The notes: generated by a model not told the origin, from the sequence alone. A stretch of 46,450 nt of DNA from Halopseudomonas pelagia CL-AP6 (GCF_000410875.1 NZ_AROI01000034.1:1-46450), one strand, 5' to 3'. Positions 34,359-46,450 are shown, numbered from the stretch's first letter. Program-made: numbers and translations.

Positions 34359-35147
34359 ATGCAACGATTCCTCGACAAGGTGGTACTGATCACTGGCGCC
34401 GGTAGTGGTATCGGGCGTGCCACGGCCAAACGTATGGCCGCCGAAGGTGCACGGTTGATGTTGGTCGATCGCAATGAGGATGGTCTCAAGGAGACCATCG
34501 CTGAGCTGCCCGCCGGTGCACAGATACAGACCCGTACGGTGGATGTGGCTGATGAGGCGGCTGTCGAGCAATGCGTCAACGAGACCATCGCGCACTTTGG
34601 CCAACTGGATGTGTTGTGCAATAACGCCGGGATTGCCGGGGGTGATTACAATATTGCCACCGAACAGAGCCTGGAGACCTGGCAGAAAATCATCGGTGTG
34701 AACCTGTACGGTGTGATGCTGTTTACCAAATACGCCGCACGTCAGATGCAAACCCAGGGCCAGGGCGCCATCGTCAACACCGCTTCGGTGGCCGGCATCC
34801 GCTCGGGTGCGGGCGGTAATGCCTATAGCGCGTCCAAGGCTGGGGTGATCAACTTCACCATGACCTCTGCCTGTGATCTGGGACAGTTCAATATCCGCGT
34901 CAACGCGGTGTGCCCCGGTCTGGTGGAGACCGGTATGACTAAACCGGTGTTTGACTACGCCCGCTCCAACAACAAGGAGCAGAAGCTCGGCGCCCGCTGC
35001 GAACTGCGCCGCTACGGTCGGCCTGAAGAGATCGCCAGCGCCATCGCCTTTCTCGCCAGCGACGATGCCAGCTATGTGACCGGCCAAGCGCTGGCGGTGG
35101 ATGGCGGCAATACCGCATCGCTGAATTTGCCGGGCATGAAGGTCTAA
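34359..35147 (+). CDS. SDR family oxidoreductase (FabG-like)
   Basis: The frame is open from 34257, within surE, but the ATG at 34359 has AAGGAG close upstream and starts exactly before the SDR fold. The 262-residue classical short-chain dehydrogenase has TGAGSGIG (12-19), NNAG, and the catalytic S-Y156-x3-K160 in YSASK, then the C-terminal YVTGQALAVDGG. It probably reduces a 3-oxo or oxidises a hydroxy group on an acyl or alicyclic substrate. The setting (phosphotransferase, acyl-CoA dehydrogenase remnant, thiolase nearby) points to lipid or hydroxy-acid catabolism. Confidence 0.93.
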   Translation: MQRFLDKVVLITGAGSGIGRATAKRMAAEGARLMLVDRNEDGLKETIAELPAGAQIQTRTVDVADEAAVEQCVNETIAHFGQLDVLCNNAGIAGGDYNIATEQSLETWQKIIGVNLYGVMLFTKYAARQMQTQGQGAIVNTASVAGIRSGAGGNAYSASKAGVINFTMTSACDLGQFNIRVNAVCPGLVETGMTKPVFDYARSNNKEQKLGARCELRRYGRPEEIASAIAFLASDDASYVTGQALAVDGGNTASLNLPGMKV

Positions 35148-35162
35148 GCCGGCCCCGATCCC

Positions 35163-35469
35163 GTGGGAGCTGCGGCCTCGCGGTGATGGGTGTAGATCGC
35201 TTCGCGGCGCGGCCGCCGCTCCTACCGTGGGGTGTGTGGGCTGCGACTACACCCGCTATAGTACCGGGCCAACTCCAATCAGGTGGGAGCCGCGGCCTCG
35301 CGGCGATGGGTGCAGATCGCTTCGCGGCGCGGCCGCCGCTCCTACCATGGGGTGTGTGGGCTGCGACTACACCCGCTATAGTACCGGGCCAACTCCAATC
35401 CGGTGGGAGCCGCGGCCTCGCGGCGATGGGTGCAGACTGCTTCGCGGCGCGGCCGCCGCTCCTACCGGG
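35163..35469. repeat. 120-bp tandem array of REP pairs upstream of alkB
   Basis: Units start at 35163, 35283 and 35403, exactly 120 bp apart; the third is 67 bp. Each has a REP (GTGGGAGCCGCGGCCTCGCG...) and an inverted REP (TTCGCGGCGCGGCCGCCGCT) followed by 'gtgtgggctgcgactacacccgctatagtacc'. The frame running into alkB is open through two units (40 residues each), but the alkB ribosome site lies after the array. Confidence 0.92.
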
Positions 35470-35493
35470 TGGTTACTACTTCGGAGCTTTTGC

Positions 35494-36150
35494 ATGTCTC
35501 CTACCGACGATTTGTTTGCCGACCTCTCCCCCGCCGCACCGGAGCAGATTGCCGAGGGTGCCTGGTTGTTGCGTGGGTTTGTGCTGGGTGAGGCGGAGCA
35601 GTTGCTGGATACCATTCAGCAGGTCGCCAGCCAGGCGCCGTTCCGGCATCAGGTCACGCCGGGTGGCTACAGTATGTCTGCCGCCATGAGCAGTTGCGGC
35701 GACTGGGGTTGGGTGACTGACCGTCAGGGTTATCGCTACAGCGCCAAGGACCCACTCACCGATCAACCCTGGCCCGCCTTGCCCGCGCTGCTGCACGAGA
35801 TCGCGGCGCGCGCCGCTACAGTGGCTGGCTACCCCGACTTCGAGCCCCAGGCCTGTCTGATCAATCGCTACGAGACCGGCGCGCGCATGGCGCTGCATCA
35901 GGACCGGGATGAGGCCGACTTTGACGCACCTATCGTTTCCTTATCGCTGGGCGCGCCCATCAGCTTTTTGTTTGGCGGCATGCAGCGCAGCGACAAACCC
36001 TCGCGCTGGCTGCTGCAACACGGCGATGCGGTGGTCTGGGGCGGCAAAAGCCGTCTGCACTTCCACGGCGTCGCACCGCTGGGCAAGCGCGCCGAACACC
36101 CGCTTACTGGCGCAGTACGCTACAACCTGACCTTCAGAAAAGTCACCTGA
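35494..36150 (+). CDS. alkB: alpha-ketoglutarate-dependent DNA repair dioxygenase AlkB
   Basis: The start at 35494 has GGAG 8 nt upstream; the longer frame from 35227 is encoded by the repeat array and is rejected. The 218-residue protein matches the length of E. coli AlkB. It has the Fe(II) triad H135, D137 (HQD) and H191 (FHG), LINRYETGARMALHQD, SLSLGAPISFLFGG, the 2-oxoglutarate-binding R209 (and R215) in AVRYNLTFR, and YRYSAKDPLTDQPWP for substrate contact. It directly reverses 1-methyladenine and 3-methylcytosine in DNA. No ada box or co-transcribed repair gene was seen. Confidence 0.95.
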   Translation: MSPTDDLFADLSPAAPEQIAEGAWLLRGFVLGEAEQLLDTIQQVASQAPFRHQVTPGGYSMSAAMSSCGDWGWVTDRQGYRYSAKDPLTDQPWPALPALLHEIAARAATVAGYPDFEPQACLINRYETGARMALHQDRDEADFDAPIVSLSLGAPISFLFGGMQRSDKPSRWLLQHGDAVVWGGKSRLHFHGVAPLGKRAEHPLTGAVRYNLTFRKVT

Positions 36151-36181
36151 TCCGACCTCTTAACCTAAACCCCAGACAAAC

Positions 36182-36206
36182 AAAACCCGGGCATAACCCG
36201 GGTTTT
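36182..36206. terminator. bidirectional terminator between alkB and thiolase genes
   Basis: AAAACCCGGG-CATAA-CCCGGGTTTT is a perfect 10-bp stem with T/A flanks on both sides. It sits between convergent genes, 32 bp after the alkB stop and 49 bp after the thiolase stop. Confidence 0.92.
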
Positions 36207-36254
36207 GTTTGTAGCTTAAAGGCTTGAAGCTTGCAGCTAGCCGCCAGCAGCGGC

Positions 36255-37439
36255 TTACAGCACTTCGAACAGACCAGCAGCGCCCTGACCACCACCAATA
36301 CACATGGTGACAACGACGAACTTGGCGCCGCGACGCTTGCCTTCGATCAGCGCGTGGCCGGTCAGGCGTGAGCCAGTTACACCGTAGGGGTGGCCGATGG
36401 CGATGGAGCCGCCGTTGACGTTGAGGTTTTCCATCGGAATGCCCAGCTTGTCGCGGCAGTACACTACCTGGGAGGCGAAGGCTTCGTTCAGTTCCCACAG
36501 GCCGATATCGTCCATGGTCAGGCCATTGCGCTTGAGCAGTTGCGGAATAGCGAATACCGGGCCAATGCCCATCTCGTCAGGCTCGCAACCGGCGACGCTA
36601 AAGCCGCGGAAAATACCCATGGGCTCGATGTTCTGCTGCTCCGCTACCGTGCTGTTCATGACCACGCAAACAGAGGCGCCGTCGGACAGCTGGCTGGCGT
36701 TACCGGCGGTGATAAAGTGCTCGGGACCACGCACTGGCTGCAGGCCTTGCAGCGCTTCCAGCGTGGTGCTTGGACGGTTGCACTCGTCCTTGACCAGGTT
36801 CACTTCCTTCTCGCTGATGGTGCCGGTTTCTTTGTCCTGGACCATCATTTTGACCAGGTAGGGCACGATTTCATCATCGAACTTGCCGCTCTCCTGACCG
36901 GCGGCCGTGCGCTGCTGGCTGATCAGTGCGTATTCGTCCTGGGATGCACGGCTGACGTTGTAGCGGGCCGCGACGATGTCTGCGGTCTCGATCATGGACA
37001 TGTACAGCTCGGGCTTGTGCTCTTTGATCCACTGATTGGTGCCATGGAACATGTTCAGTTTGTCGTTCTGGCACAGGCTGATGGACTCAACGCCGCCAGC
37101 TACGATGGCTGGAATCTTTTCGCTGACCACGCGCTGGGCGGCGATCGCGATGGACTGCAGACCGGAGCTGCAAAAACGGTTGATCGACATGCCCGCAGTG
37201 GTCACCGGCAGGCCGCCACGGATGGCTGCCAGACGCGCCATGTTCTTGCCCTGGGCGCCTTCGTGGAAGGTCGCGCCGAGGATCACATCTTCCACCAGTG
37301 AGGGGTCGATGCCCGCGCGCTTGACGGCGTGCTCGATGACATAACCGGCCATATCGACACTGTGAGTGTTGTTCAATGCGCCGCGATAGGACTTGCCCAG
37401 TGCGGTACGGGCGGTGGATACAATAACTGCGTCAGACAT
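36255..37439 (-). CDS. acetyl-CoA acetyltransferase family thiolase
   Basis: This is a 394-residue thiolase with all catalytic residues: nucleophile C90 (INRFCSSG), NEAFA, H350 in GHPYG, and C380 in CIGGGQG. Its GHPYG instead of GHPIG and the region around [12 protein letters not shown] are closer to degradative 3-ketoacyl-CoA thiolases (FadA/PcaF/steroid-type) than to PhaA. It performs thiolytic cleavage of 3-oxoacyl-CoA in the cytosol. It follows the MFS gene by about 50 bp, so the two probably form an uptake-and-degradation unit. Confidence 0.93.
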   Translation of the reverse strand: MSDAVIVSTARTALGKSYRGALNNTHSVDMAGYVIEHAVKRAGIDPSLVEDVILGATFHEGAQGKNMARLAAIRGGLPVTTAGMSINRFCSSGLQSIAIAAQRVVSEKIPAIVAGGVESISLCQNDKLNMFHGTNQWIKEHKPELYMSMIETADIVAARYNVSRASQDEYALISQQRTAAGQESGKFDDEIVPYLVKMMVQDKETGTISEKEVNLVKDECNRPSTTLEALQGLQPVRGPEHFITAGNASQLSDGASVCVVMNSTVAEQQNIEPMGIFRGFSVAGCEPDEMGIGPVFAIPQLLKRNGLTMDDIGLWELNEAFASQVVYCRDKLGIPMENLNVNGGSIAIGHPYGVTGSRLTGHALIEGKRRGAKFVVVTMCIGGGQGAAGLFEVL

Positions 37440-37488
37440 AATGTCGCTCCTGTTAATGATTCAGATGGCACTTACTCAGATCAGATTT

Positions 37489-38826
37489 TCAGACCAGTTG
37501 GCCCTGTTTTTCGCCCCAGCGGACTAACGTCTTGCGCGCTTCGCGATAGGGTTTCAGACCCATCCACAGCAGGACGACCGAGCACAGGGTGATGATGCTG
37601 GCGACCCAGAAGATTGAATAGCGGACGGCCATGTCGTCCATGAACACATAGTCAGTCACCAGTGCGACTGCGGTCGGCCCAATGCCCAAACCAATCAGCG
37701 TGACGGTGAACAGATAGATGGCCGACGCTTGCCCGCGCATGGCGTTGGGCATGACTTCCTGGATCGCGGCCGGTGCCACACCAAAGGGCATGGCCACAGT
37801 GAAGACGTTGAAGAACATCACGAACCAGACGATGGTCAGATTATCGATCAGAAAGACCACGTTGCAGCCCAGCGTCAGCACAGCGGCTAATACACCTACG
37901 CGCATGTTGGAATCAGTGTAGCCGTGCTTGGCCAGATAATCCGCCAGACGGCCGCCAAATACGATACCCAATGAGCCCGCGACCATCACAATGCTGCCGT
38001 AGTACATACCTACTTCGCCGGGGGTCAGGCCATGGTTGCGAATAAAGAACGTGGGTATCCAGGCCGAGGCGCCGTAGGACGCGAACGACAGGCAGGCGAA
38101 ACCGAAGTTGTGACAGAGAACGGCTTTACGGATGCTCATCAGATAAGCACCCACATCTTTCAGCGGTACGGCGACACCAGCGCCAATACCCTTGCGGGTT
38201 GGCTCTTTGAGCGCCAGCAGCACGAAACAGAAGGCGATACCCGCAGCGCCGAGAATCAAGAAAATCAGCTGCCACGGGCGCACCATGCCAACAATAGGCA
38301 ACAGCACGTCACCCTTGGCAGAAGCAAAGGTCACCACCATGCCGCCCAGCAAGAAAGCCATGCCCGCACCAAGGTAGATACCCATGGAGTAGACGCTGAT
38401 TGCCGTGGCGCGCTTTTCCGGCGGGAAGCTGTCGGCCATCAGCGAGTAGGCCGCCGGGGATAATGCCGCCTCGCCCGCGCCGACACCGATCCGGAACAGC
38501 ACAAAATGCCAATACTGTTGTGCCAGACCGCAGGCAGCGGTCATCAGGCTCCAGGCAAACACGCCAAAGGCAATCAAGCCCTTGCGGCTCTTGCTGTCCG
38601 CGATCCGGCCCATGGGAATGCCGCAGATCACGTAAAAAACCGCAAAAGACAGACCCATCAACAGGCTCATCTGGGTGTCGGTAATATCCAGATCGCGACG
38701 GATAGGGCCTACCAACAAGTTCAGAATTTGCCGATCAATAAAAGACAGCACATAACACAACAACAGAACGGATACCGTGCCCCAGGCACGTGCCGTTGTT
38801 GGGTAGAGACTATTATTGTTAGACAC
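37489..38826 (-). CDS. MFS transporter (spinster-like type)
   Basis: This is a 12-span major facilitator, 445 residues from the GTG at 38826. The ATG at 38838 is in frame, but its ATGGAG supplies the Shine-Dalgarno for the GTG 7 nt later, so the GTG is the better start. Visible are the FIDRQILNLLVGPI first span, the MFS motif GRIADSKSRK between spans 2 and 3, and GGRLADYLAKHG between 8 and 9. This spinster-like subgroup is often tied to uptake or efflux of lipid-like acids. It is upstream of the thiolase gene and divergent from the flavoprotein at 39069. Confidence 0.9.
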   Translation of the reverse strand: MSNNNSLYPTTARAWGTVSVLLLCYVLSFIDRQILNLLVGPIRRDLDITDTQMSLLMGLSFAVFYVICGIPMGRIADSKSRKGLIAFGVFAWSLMTAACGLAQQYWHFVLFRIGVGAGEAALSPAAYSLMADSFPPEKRATAISVYSMGIYLGAGMAFLLGGMVVTFASAKGDVLLPIVGMVRPWQLIFLILGAAGIAFCFVLLALKEPTRKGIGAGVAVPLKDVGAYLMSIRKAVLCHNFGFACLSFASYGASAWIPTFFIRNHGLTPGEVGMYYGSIVMVAGSLGIVFGGRLADYLAKHGYTDSNMRVGVLAAVLTLGCNVVFLIDNLTIVWFVMFFNVFTVAMPFGVAPAAIQEVMPNAMRGQASAIYLFTVTLIGLGIGPTAVALVTDYVFMDDMAVRYSIFWVASIITLCSVVLLWMGLKPYREARKTLVRWGEKQGQLV

Positions 38827-39068
38827 GAGCAACTCCATTCGGGCGAGGGACAGTGAGCATCAAAAAAGATTATCAGGTTCGCAGTGCGGAAGTCGATTCC
38901 GAAAATCGTCAATTACCCAGTGGCATGCGGGTCCATCATCCGCAGCTATAACCCAAACGCCGGAACTGCTTTCATTGCCGTGATAGGGTACTGCGTACAG
39001 GCGACGCCCTGGGCTGCAATGCCCGCCAGAACCAGGCCAAGCTGACACCTCTGGACGCAGGATAGACA

Positions 39069-40187
39069 ATGAATCGACCTCTAGTATTGGCCGGGGCCGG
39101 GCATGCCCATCTGGTGACATTGCGTAACTGGATTGACCGCGGTTTTCGCCCGCCTGCTGGTACGCTGCTAGTCAATCCAACACCGGCGGCCTGGTACTCA
39201 GGGATGATGCCAGGACTATTGGCTGGCCGGTTCAGCGCCGCGGATTGCGCCATCGACCTGGCACCACTGTGCCGGGCCTGCGATATCGAGCTCTATATGG
39301 GCAAGATCCAGGCGCTGGATGCCGATGCCCGCTCGCTGTCTCTTACCGACGGCACACAGCTCGACTACCAGCGACTGTCACTTAACACTGGCTCGATTCC
39401 GCCGCTGCCCGAGGTCCGGGACAATAGCGTCGCTCTGCTGCCGGCCAAGCCCTTCCCCAAACTTCACCAGACCTGGACTGCTTGGCAGCAGCCCACATCA
39501 ACCGCGCCGACCTGTGTCGCGATACTCGGCGGTGGCCCGGCCGCATTTGAACTGGCACTTGCTCTGCGAGCCAGCCTGCCCGCTACCGACGTGGTATTGA
39601 TAAGCGCCTCCCGTCTGCTCGCAAGCCATCCCGCTGCGCTGATAGCACGCGCTCAGCGGCTATTAAGGGAACGCGGCGTCAGGTTGATCGAGCAACAAAA
39701 AATCACCCGCATATACCACGGCCAGCTGTTCAATGGCGATCAGCCATTACTGCTATGCGAGGCTGTGGTGGCAGCTACTGGCGCCAGCGCTCCCGACTGG
39801 CTGCGCGGCAGCGGCCTGGCCGTGGATACAGACGGATTTGCCCGCATTGGCAAGAGCCTGATCAGCACCAGCCACCCTGAGGTGTTTGCCACAGGCGATT
39901 GCGCCAGCCTCCCCGGCGCGTTGCGTTCGGGTGTATATGCGGTGCGCCAGGGCGCTTTTCTGGCGGACAATATCCTCGGCCAACTGCAGGGCACTGCACT
40001 GCGGCATTACCAACCACAGCGCCAGGCACTGGCATTGCTGGCCACCGCCGACGGTGGCGCGCTGATGAGTTATGGCCGCTGGGTTGCGTCGGGCCGGTTG
40101 ATGGGTTGGTGGAAGGACCGTCTGGATATCGGCTTTATGCAACGCCATCGCATATCTCTCGACCAGACGCACGGTCATCGCCATTAA
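39069..40187 (+). CDS. NDH-2-like FAD oxidoreductase (SelD N-terminal partner type, stand-alone)
   Basis: This 372-residue flavoprotein starts VLAGAGHAHL (FAD Rossmann) and continues with PAAWYSGMMPGLLAGRFS, an NAD(P)H-type site AILGGGPAAFELALAL, and EVFATGDCASLPG, the usual FAD-binding tail. It is the type (TIGR03169) that is often fused to the N-terminus of selenide, water dikinase (SelD); here it ends at the oxidoreductase, without SelD. It should reduce a quinone or other acceptor with NAD(P)H. The SelD-linked type is notable given the selenium-linked rSAM locus 8 kb away, but no selD or selenocysteine codon was seen. Confidence 0.85.
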   Translation: MNRPLVLAGAGHAHLVTLRNWIDRGFRPPAGTLLVNPTPAAWYSGMMPGLLAGRFSAADCAIDLAPLCRACDIELYMGKIQALDADARSLSLTDGTQLDYQRLSLNTGSIPPLPEVRDNSVALLPAKPFPKLHQTWTAWQQPTSTAPTCVAILGGGPAAFELALALRASLPATDVVLISASRLLASHPAALIARAQRLLRERGVRLIEQQKITRIYHGQLFNGDQPLLLCEAVVAATGASAPDWLRGSGLAVDTDGFARIGKSLISTSHPEVFATGDCASLPGALRSGVYAVRQGAFLADNILGQLQGTALRHYQPQRQALALLATADGGALMSYGRWVASGRLMGWWKDRLDIGFMQRHRISLDQTHGHRH

Positions 40188-40313
40188 CCTTTCGGCGTAG
40201 TAAACGCTAGACCAAAGGCGCATTGTTAGGCTAGGCACCTGTCCACATAATCAATGCTCAGCCATCGTTGATTGCGCTTTGCCATCATACTGGTCTGGCC
40301 AAGGAAGAGAGCC

Positions 40314-41861
40314 ATGCTGAACGGGTCTAATAATAAAAAGCTCTGTCTCATCGCCCAACTGCTGATCCTGATCGGAGCAGCTTGGTACTTGGGTGTCTCC
40401 GCCCTATGGTTTGCCGTGCCTCTGGCATTGTTGCCCTGGCTCACGCTACTGGGCCGCTCAGACGCCGCCACCACTGAAGATAGCGCCAACAGCCTTGCTG
40501 AGTTGGCGAGAAAACTGTCCCAATCTACCTGTAGTAACGCCATCGCCGCAGCCGAGGTGTCCTACTCGGTCGAACAGCTGGCGGGGCGCATTTCTTCGCA
40601 GCTCGCTGCCACTACACAAGCCGCCAGCAATGCCGGCGCCATCGCACAACAGGTGGAACAGGCTGCAAGCTACGCTGCCAACGCCGACCAGGCCGCCGAA
40701 GCAGCGCTGAGTAGCAGCGCGTCCGGCAAGCAGGCACTGGATCACACCACCGCCTTGATGCAACAGCTGGCGAGCAAGGCCGACGACAGCCTGGGCATGC
40801 TCGCACAACTGAATGACCGGGCCGCCAAGATCGTGCAGGTCACGCAAGTTATCGAAGGCATCGCCAGCCAGACCAATCTGCTGGCCCTGAACGCGGCGAT
40901 CGAAGCCGCACGCGCAGGGGATATGGGCCGTGGTTTTGCGGTGGTGGCCGATGAAGTTAGAGCGCTGGCCAGCCGCACCAGCCAGTCGACTTCGGAAGTG
41001 TCCATCATTATCGATGAGATGCATCAGCAAGCCGGACTCGTCACCGGGGGCATCAACGAACTGGTTGGGCAAATCCAAGCGGGCGTGCAACTGATCCAAC
41101 AGGCAGACACACAGTTGGCGGGCATCAACCAGCAAGGTGATGCGGTCAAACAAGCTACCGCGCTGATCGCCCACAGCAGCGCCGCCAATCGTGACCAACT
41201 GGACAGCCTCTCCACCGCAGTAGAGCAGGTGCGCTCAGACCTGGCCGACAGTGACGAACAAACACGCCTACTCGGCAACGAAGCTAACCAACTGGTGGAG
41301 ATTGCCGAACAAGTCAGTGAGATGCTGGCTGAGATCGCGCTGGACCCTTATCACCAGCGTTGCTATGAAGCGGCGCAAGCTGCCGCCCGAGCCATTGAGG
41401 AGCGCTTCGAGGCTGATATTCAAAGTGGCGACCTCAGCCTGGACCGGCTGTTCAATACCACCCTCAAACCCATCGACGGCACCCGGCCGCAGCAGTACCA
41501 TAGCGAATTCGACACTTATACCGACCAGGTACTGCCAGGGATCCAGGAGCCGCTGCTGCGGGATAATTCCGCGCTGGTGTATGCCATCGCGACCACCATC
41601 GCCGGCTACGTGCCCACCCACAACAGTGCCTTTTGCGCTCGCCCTAACGGCAATCTGCAACATGACACCCAGTACTGCCGGACCAAACGGCTATTCAACG
41701 ACCGGACCGGCTCACGTTGCGGCAGCCATGAAAAAACCCTGTTGCTGCAGACCTACAAGCGCGATACCGGCGAGATCATGCACGACCTGTCCGTACCCAT
41801 TCGCGTGCGCGGGCGGCACTGGGGTGGGATCAGATTGGGGTATCGGCCGGAGGCGGTGTAA
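40314..41861 (+). CDS. methyl-accepting chemotaxis protein with C-terminal sensor-like domain
   Basis: The start at 40314 has AAGGAAG upstream; the earlier in-frame start at 40272 is weaker. This 515-residue chemoreceptor has two adjacent membrane spans (about 9-45) and practically no periplasmic domain, no HAMP, then the coiled-coil signalling domain with the hairpin tip [34 protein letters not shown]. After residue ~370 comes a soluble C-terminal domain with [32 protein letters not shown] [19 protein letters not shown] and [17 protein letters not shown], resembling a Cache-like cytoplasmic sensor. It probably senses an intracellular or membrane-permeable signal. Confidence 0.88.
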   Translation: MLNGSNNKKLCLIAQLLILIGAAWYLGVSALWFAVPLALLPWLTLLGRSDAATTEDSANSLAELARKLSQSTCSNAIAAAEVSYSVEQLAGRISSQLAATTQAASNAGAIAQQVEQAASYAANADQAAEAALSSSASGKQALDHTTALMQQLASKADDSLGMLAQLNDRAAKIVQVTQVIEGIASQTNLLALNAAIEAARAGDMGRGFAVVADEVRALASRTSQSTSEVSIIIDEMHQQAGLVTGGINELVGQIQAGVQLIQQADTQLAGINQQGDAVKQATALIAHSSAANRDQLDSLSTAVEQVRSDLADSDEQTRLLGNEANQLVEIAEQVSEMLAEIALDPYHQRCYEAAQAAARAIEERFEADIQSGDLSLDRLFNTTLKPIDGTRPQQYHSEFDTYTDQVLPGIQEPLLRDNSALVYAIATTIAGYVPTHNSAFCARPNGNLQHDTQYCRTKRLFNDRTGSRCGSHEKTLLLQTYKRDTGEIMHDLSVPIRVRGRHWGGIRLGYRPEAV

Positions 41862-41903
41862 GGCGGGACGCATCTAACCCGCCCACCACCGCCATTCCCG
41901 CCC

Positions 41904-42056
41904 TACTCCGTCATTCCCGCCCTACTCCGTCATTCCCGCCCTACTCCATCATTCCCGCTCTACTCCGTCATTCCCGCCCTACTCCGTCATTCCCGCTCAA
42001 CTCCGTCATTCCCGCCCTACTCCGTCATTCCCGCGCAGGCGGGAATCCATTTTGAC
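41904..42056. repeat. 19-bp minisatellite ending in a complete hairpin element
   Basis: Units start at 41904, 41923, 41942, 41961, 41980, 41999 and 42018, exactly 19 bp each, with consensus TACTCCGTCATTCCCGCCC. The last unit runs into the complete element ATTCCCGCGCAGGCGGGAAT-CCATTTTGACC. So the left arm of a hairpin repeat has been amplified, the mirror image of the arrays near 11201 and 12838. It lies between the chemoreceptor and dusC. Confidence 0.93.
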
Positions 42057-42119
42057 CTGGGTGTAAGGCAGAGAGGGGGCGGCCTGAAAGCGAACGATTA
42101 TCCAGAACAAGCCGCAAAT

Positions 42120-45607
<3,488 letters not shown>

Positions 45608-45825
45608 CTATCGCGGCGAGGCCGCCGCTCCTACCAGGGTGGGGGGTGATCTGGATGGGATGCGGTTTGGTTGTGGTCTGCTATCGCGGCGGGGCCGCCG
45701 CTCCTACCAGGGTGGGGGTGATCTGGATGGGATGTGTTTTGGTTGTGGTCTGCTATCGCGGCGGGGCCGCCGCTCCTATGTGTGCACTCTCTGGGTAGGA
45801 GCGGCGGCCTCGCCGCGATGGGTGT
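45608..45825. repeat. REP array 5' of the RAYT gene (72/73-bp units)
   Basis: Three same-orientation REPs (CTATCGCGGCGRGGCCGCCG...) start at 45608, 45681 and 45753, and a fourth, inverted REP lies at about 45796-45821. The spacer between the direct copies reads 'gggtgatctggatgggatg(t/c)g(t/g)tttggttgtggtctg', which closely resembles the last 25 bases of the RAYT gene plus its downstream bases (46337-46362). Confidence 0.9.
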
Positions 45826-45911
45826 GACCCACTCCACAAATCCTCTACCAGCCACTACAACCAACCCTAAACATCCAACAAACTGCAGTTACAACATCAA
45901 GGATGATACCC

Positions 45912-46358
45912 ATGCAATCAAAACACCCACCCGAAAGCCACCGGCTGCGGCTTGGCCGTACTTCGGAGTCAGGCAGGTTTTATTTGTTGACGACTGTCAC
46001 CCGGCAGCGCAATCCGGTGTTTTCAGACCTGCACGCAGCTCGCGCTTTGATCCGTATCCTCGCCCGCCAACACAAGGTGGGCAAAGTCGCCAGCTATGCC
46101 TTTGTGGTTATGCCGGATCACCTGCATTGGCTGGTGCAATTACAGGATGATCGGCTGGATTTGTTGATGCACCGGGTGAAGTCCATTTCGTCTCGTCAGA
46201 TTGGGCAGCTCAGATGGCAAGCAGGCTTTCACGATCATGCGTTGCGGCGCGAGGCAGATTTGAGGAAGGCAGCGCGTTATATCATCGCCAATCCGTTGCG
46301 GGCGGGGTTGGTTGATAGCGTTGGGGATTATCCGCACTGGGATGCGCTTTGGTTGTAG
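45912..46358 (+). CDS. REP-associated tyrosine transposase (RAYT)
   Basis: The ATG at 45912 has AAGGA 8 nt upstream; another ATG lies at 45903. This 148-residue member of the Y1 (IS200/IS605-like) transposase superfamily has the HUH-type pair in VMPDHLHWLV (H70, H72), the nucleophile Tyr123 in ARYIIANPLRAGLV, and the C-terminal signature YPHWDALWL. RAYTs nick and mobilise REP/REPIN hairpins at the single-strand level and are usually single-copy. Direct REPs lie on both sides. The expected role is generating the REP copies seen in this window. Confidence 0.95.
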   Translation: MQSKHPPESHRLRLGRTSESGRFYLLTTVTRQRNPVFSDLHAARALIRILARQHKVGKVASYAFVVMPDHLHWLVQLQDDRLDLLMHRVKSISSRQIGQLRWQAGFHDHALRREADLRKAARYIIANPLRAGLVDSVGDYPHWDALWL

Positions 46359-46362
46359 TTCG

Positions 46363-46450
46363 CTATCGCGGCGGGGCCGCCGCTCCTACCAGAATGGGGG
46401 TGATCTGGATGGGATGTGTTTTGGTTGTGGCCTGCTATCGCGGCGGGGCC
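46363..46450. repeat. REP array 3' of the RAYT gene, running off the window end
   Basis: Two REP starts at 46363 and 46435 (72 bp apart) are in the same orientation as the three direct copies upstream of the RAYT, with the same kind of spacer. The second is cut by the window end. The first begins five bases after the RAYT stop codon. Confidence 0.9.

Noticed and set aside
35227..35493. Repeat-encoded N-terminal extension of AlkB
   Set aside because: The start at 35494 has a ribosome site and gives the standard AlkB length; the extension consists of two 40-residue repeat translations.

Overview
The window looks like a chromosomal segment of a Pseudomonas-type gammaproteobacterium, possibly the Halopseudomonas/P. 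pertucinogena side of the group. That is inferred from protein style, REP repeats with a RAYT transposase, paired DUF1302/DUF1329 envelope proteins, long LigA and moderate-to-high GC. No rRNA, tRNA or CRISPR array was seen.

Layout. (1) 55-10435, minus strand: a surface-polysaccharide (O-antigen/EPS) operon running Wzz, Wzx-like flippase, nitroreductase-like protein, pyruvyl transferase-like protein, GT2, EpsG/Wzy-like polymerase, SDR, GT4, SDR, and a small phosphoglycosyl transferase. An ops-like element (RfaH recruitment) lies in the leader just before wzz. (2) 10772-13395: VanZ-like protein, an SrmB-like DEAD-box helicase and repeat-rich spacers. (3) 13396-23376: two tandem copies of a module made of DUF1302-DUF1329 (minus) and a divergent AraC regulator (plus). 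A similar palindrome sits about 90 bp upstream of each DUF1302 start. (4) 23432-31676: exported methyltransferase-like protein; ArsS-type radical SAM protein; OhrR-like MarR regulator; DUF1499 protein; a TVP38-flavoprotein fusion; and a fused rSAM-associated transferase pair (TIGR04283 + TIGR04282) carrying two in-frame DNA repeat arrays. (5) 31819-39068: remnant of an acyl-CoA dehydrogenase next to its usual partner, an ACAD10/11-type phosphotransferase; a SurE; an SDR; AlkB; and an MFS-thiolase pair. (6) 39069-45502: stand-alone SelD-N-terminal-type flavoprotein, chemoreceptor, DusC and LigA. (7) 45533-46450: a RAYT (REP-associated tyrosine transposase) embedded in REP arrays.

The strongest theme is repeat biology. 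At least three hairpin repeat families (REP; an inverted-pair element with GTCGAG/CTCGAC arms; and the 'ATTCCCGC-GCGGGAAT' class) occur as single hairpins, as inverted pairs, and as tandem arrays with periods of 19, 20, 33/34, 72/73, 84, 120, 126 and 227 bp. Two arrays (84 and 126 bp, both multiples of three) lie inside an open reading frame, one of them within a glycosyltransferase domain. The RAYT-proximal array appears to carry a copy of the RAYT gene's own 3' end in each unit.

All database-type assignments are from memory of family motifs. No search was run.
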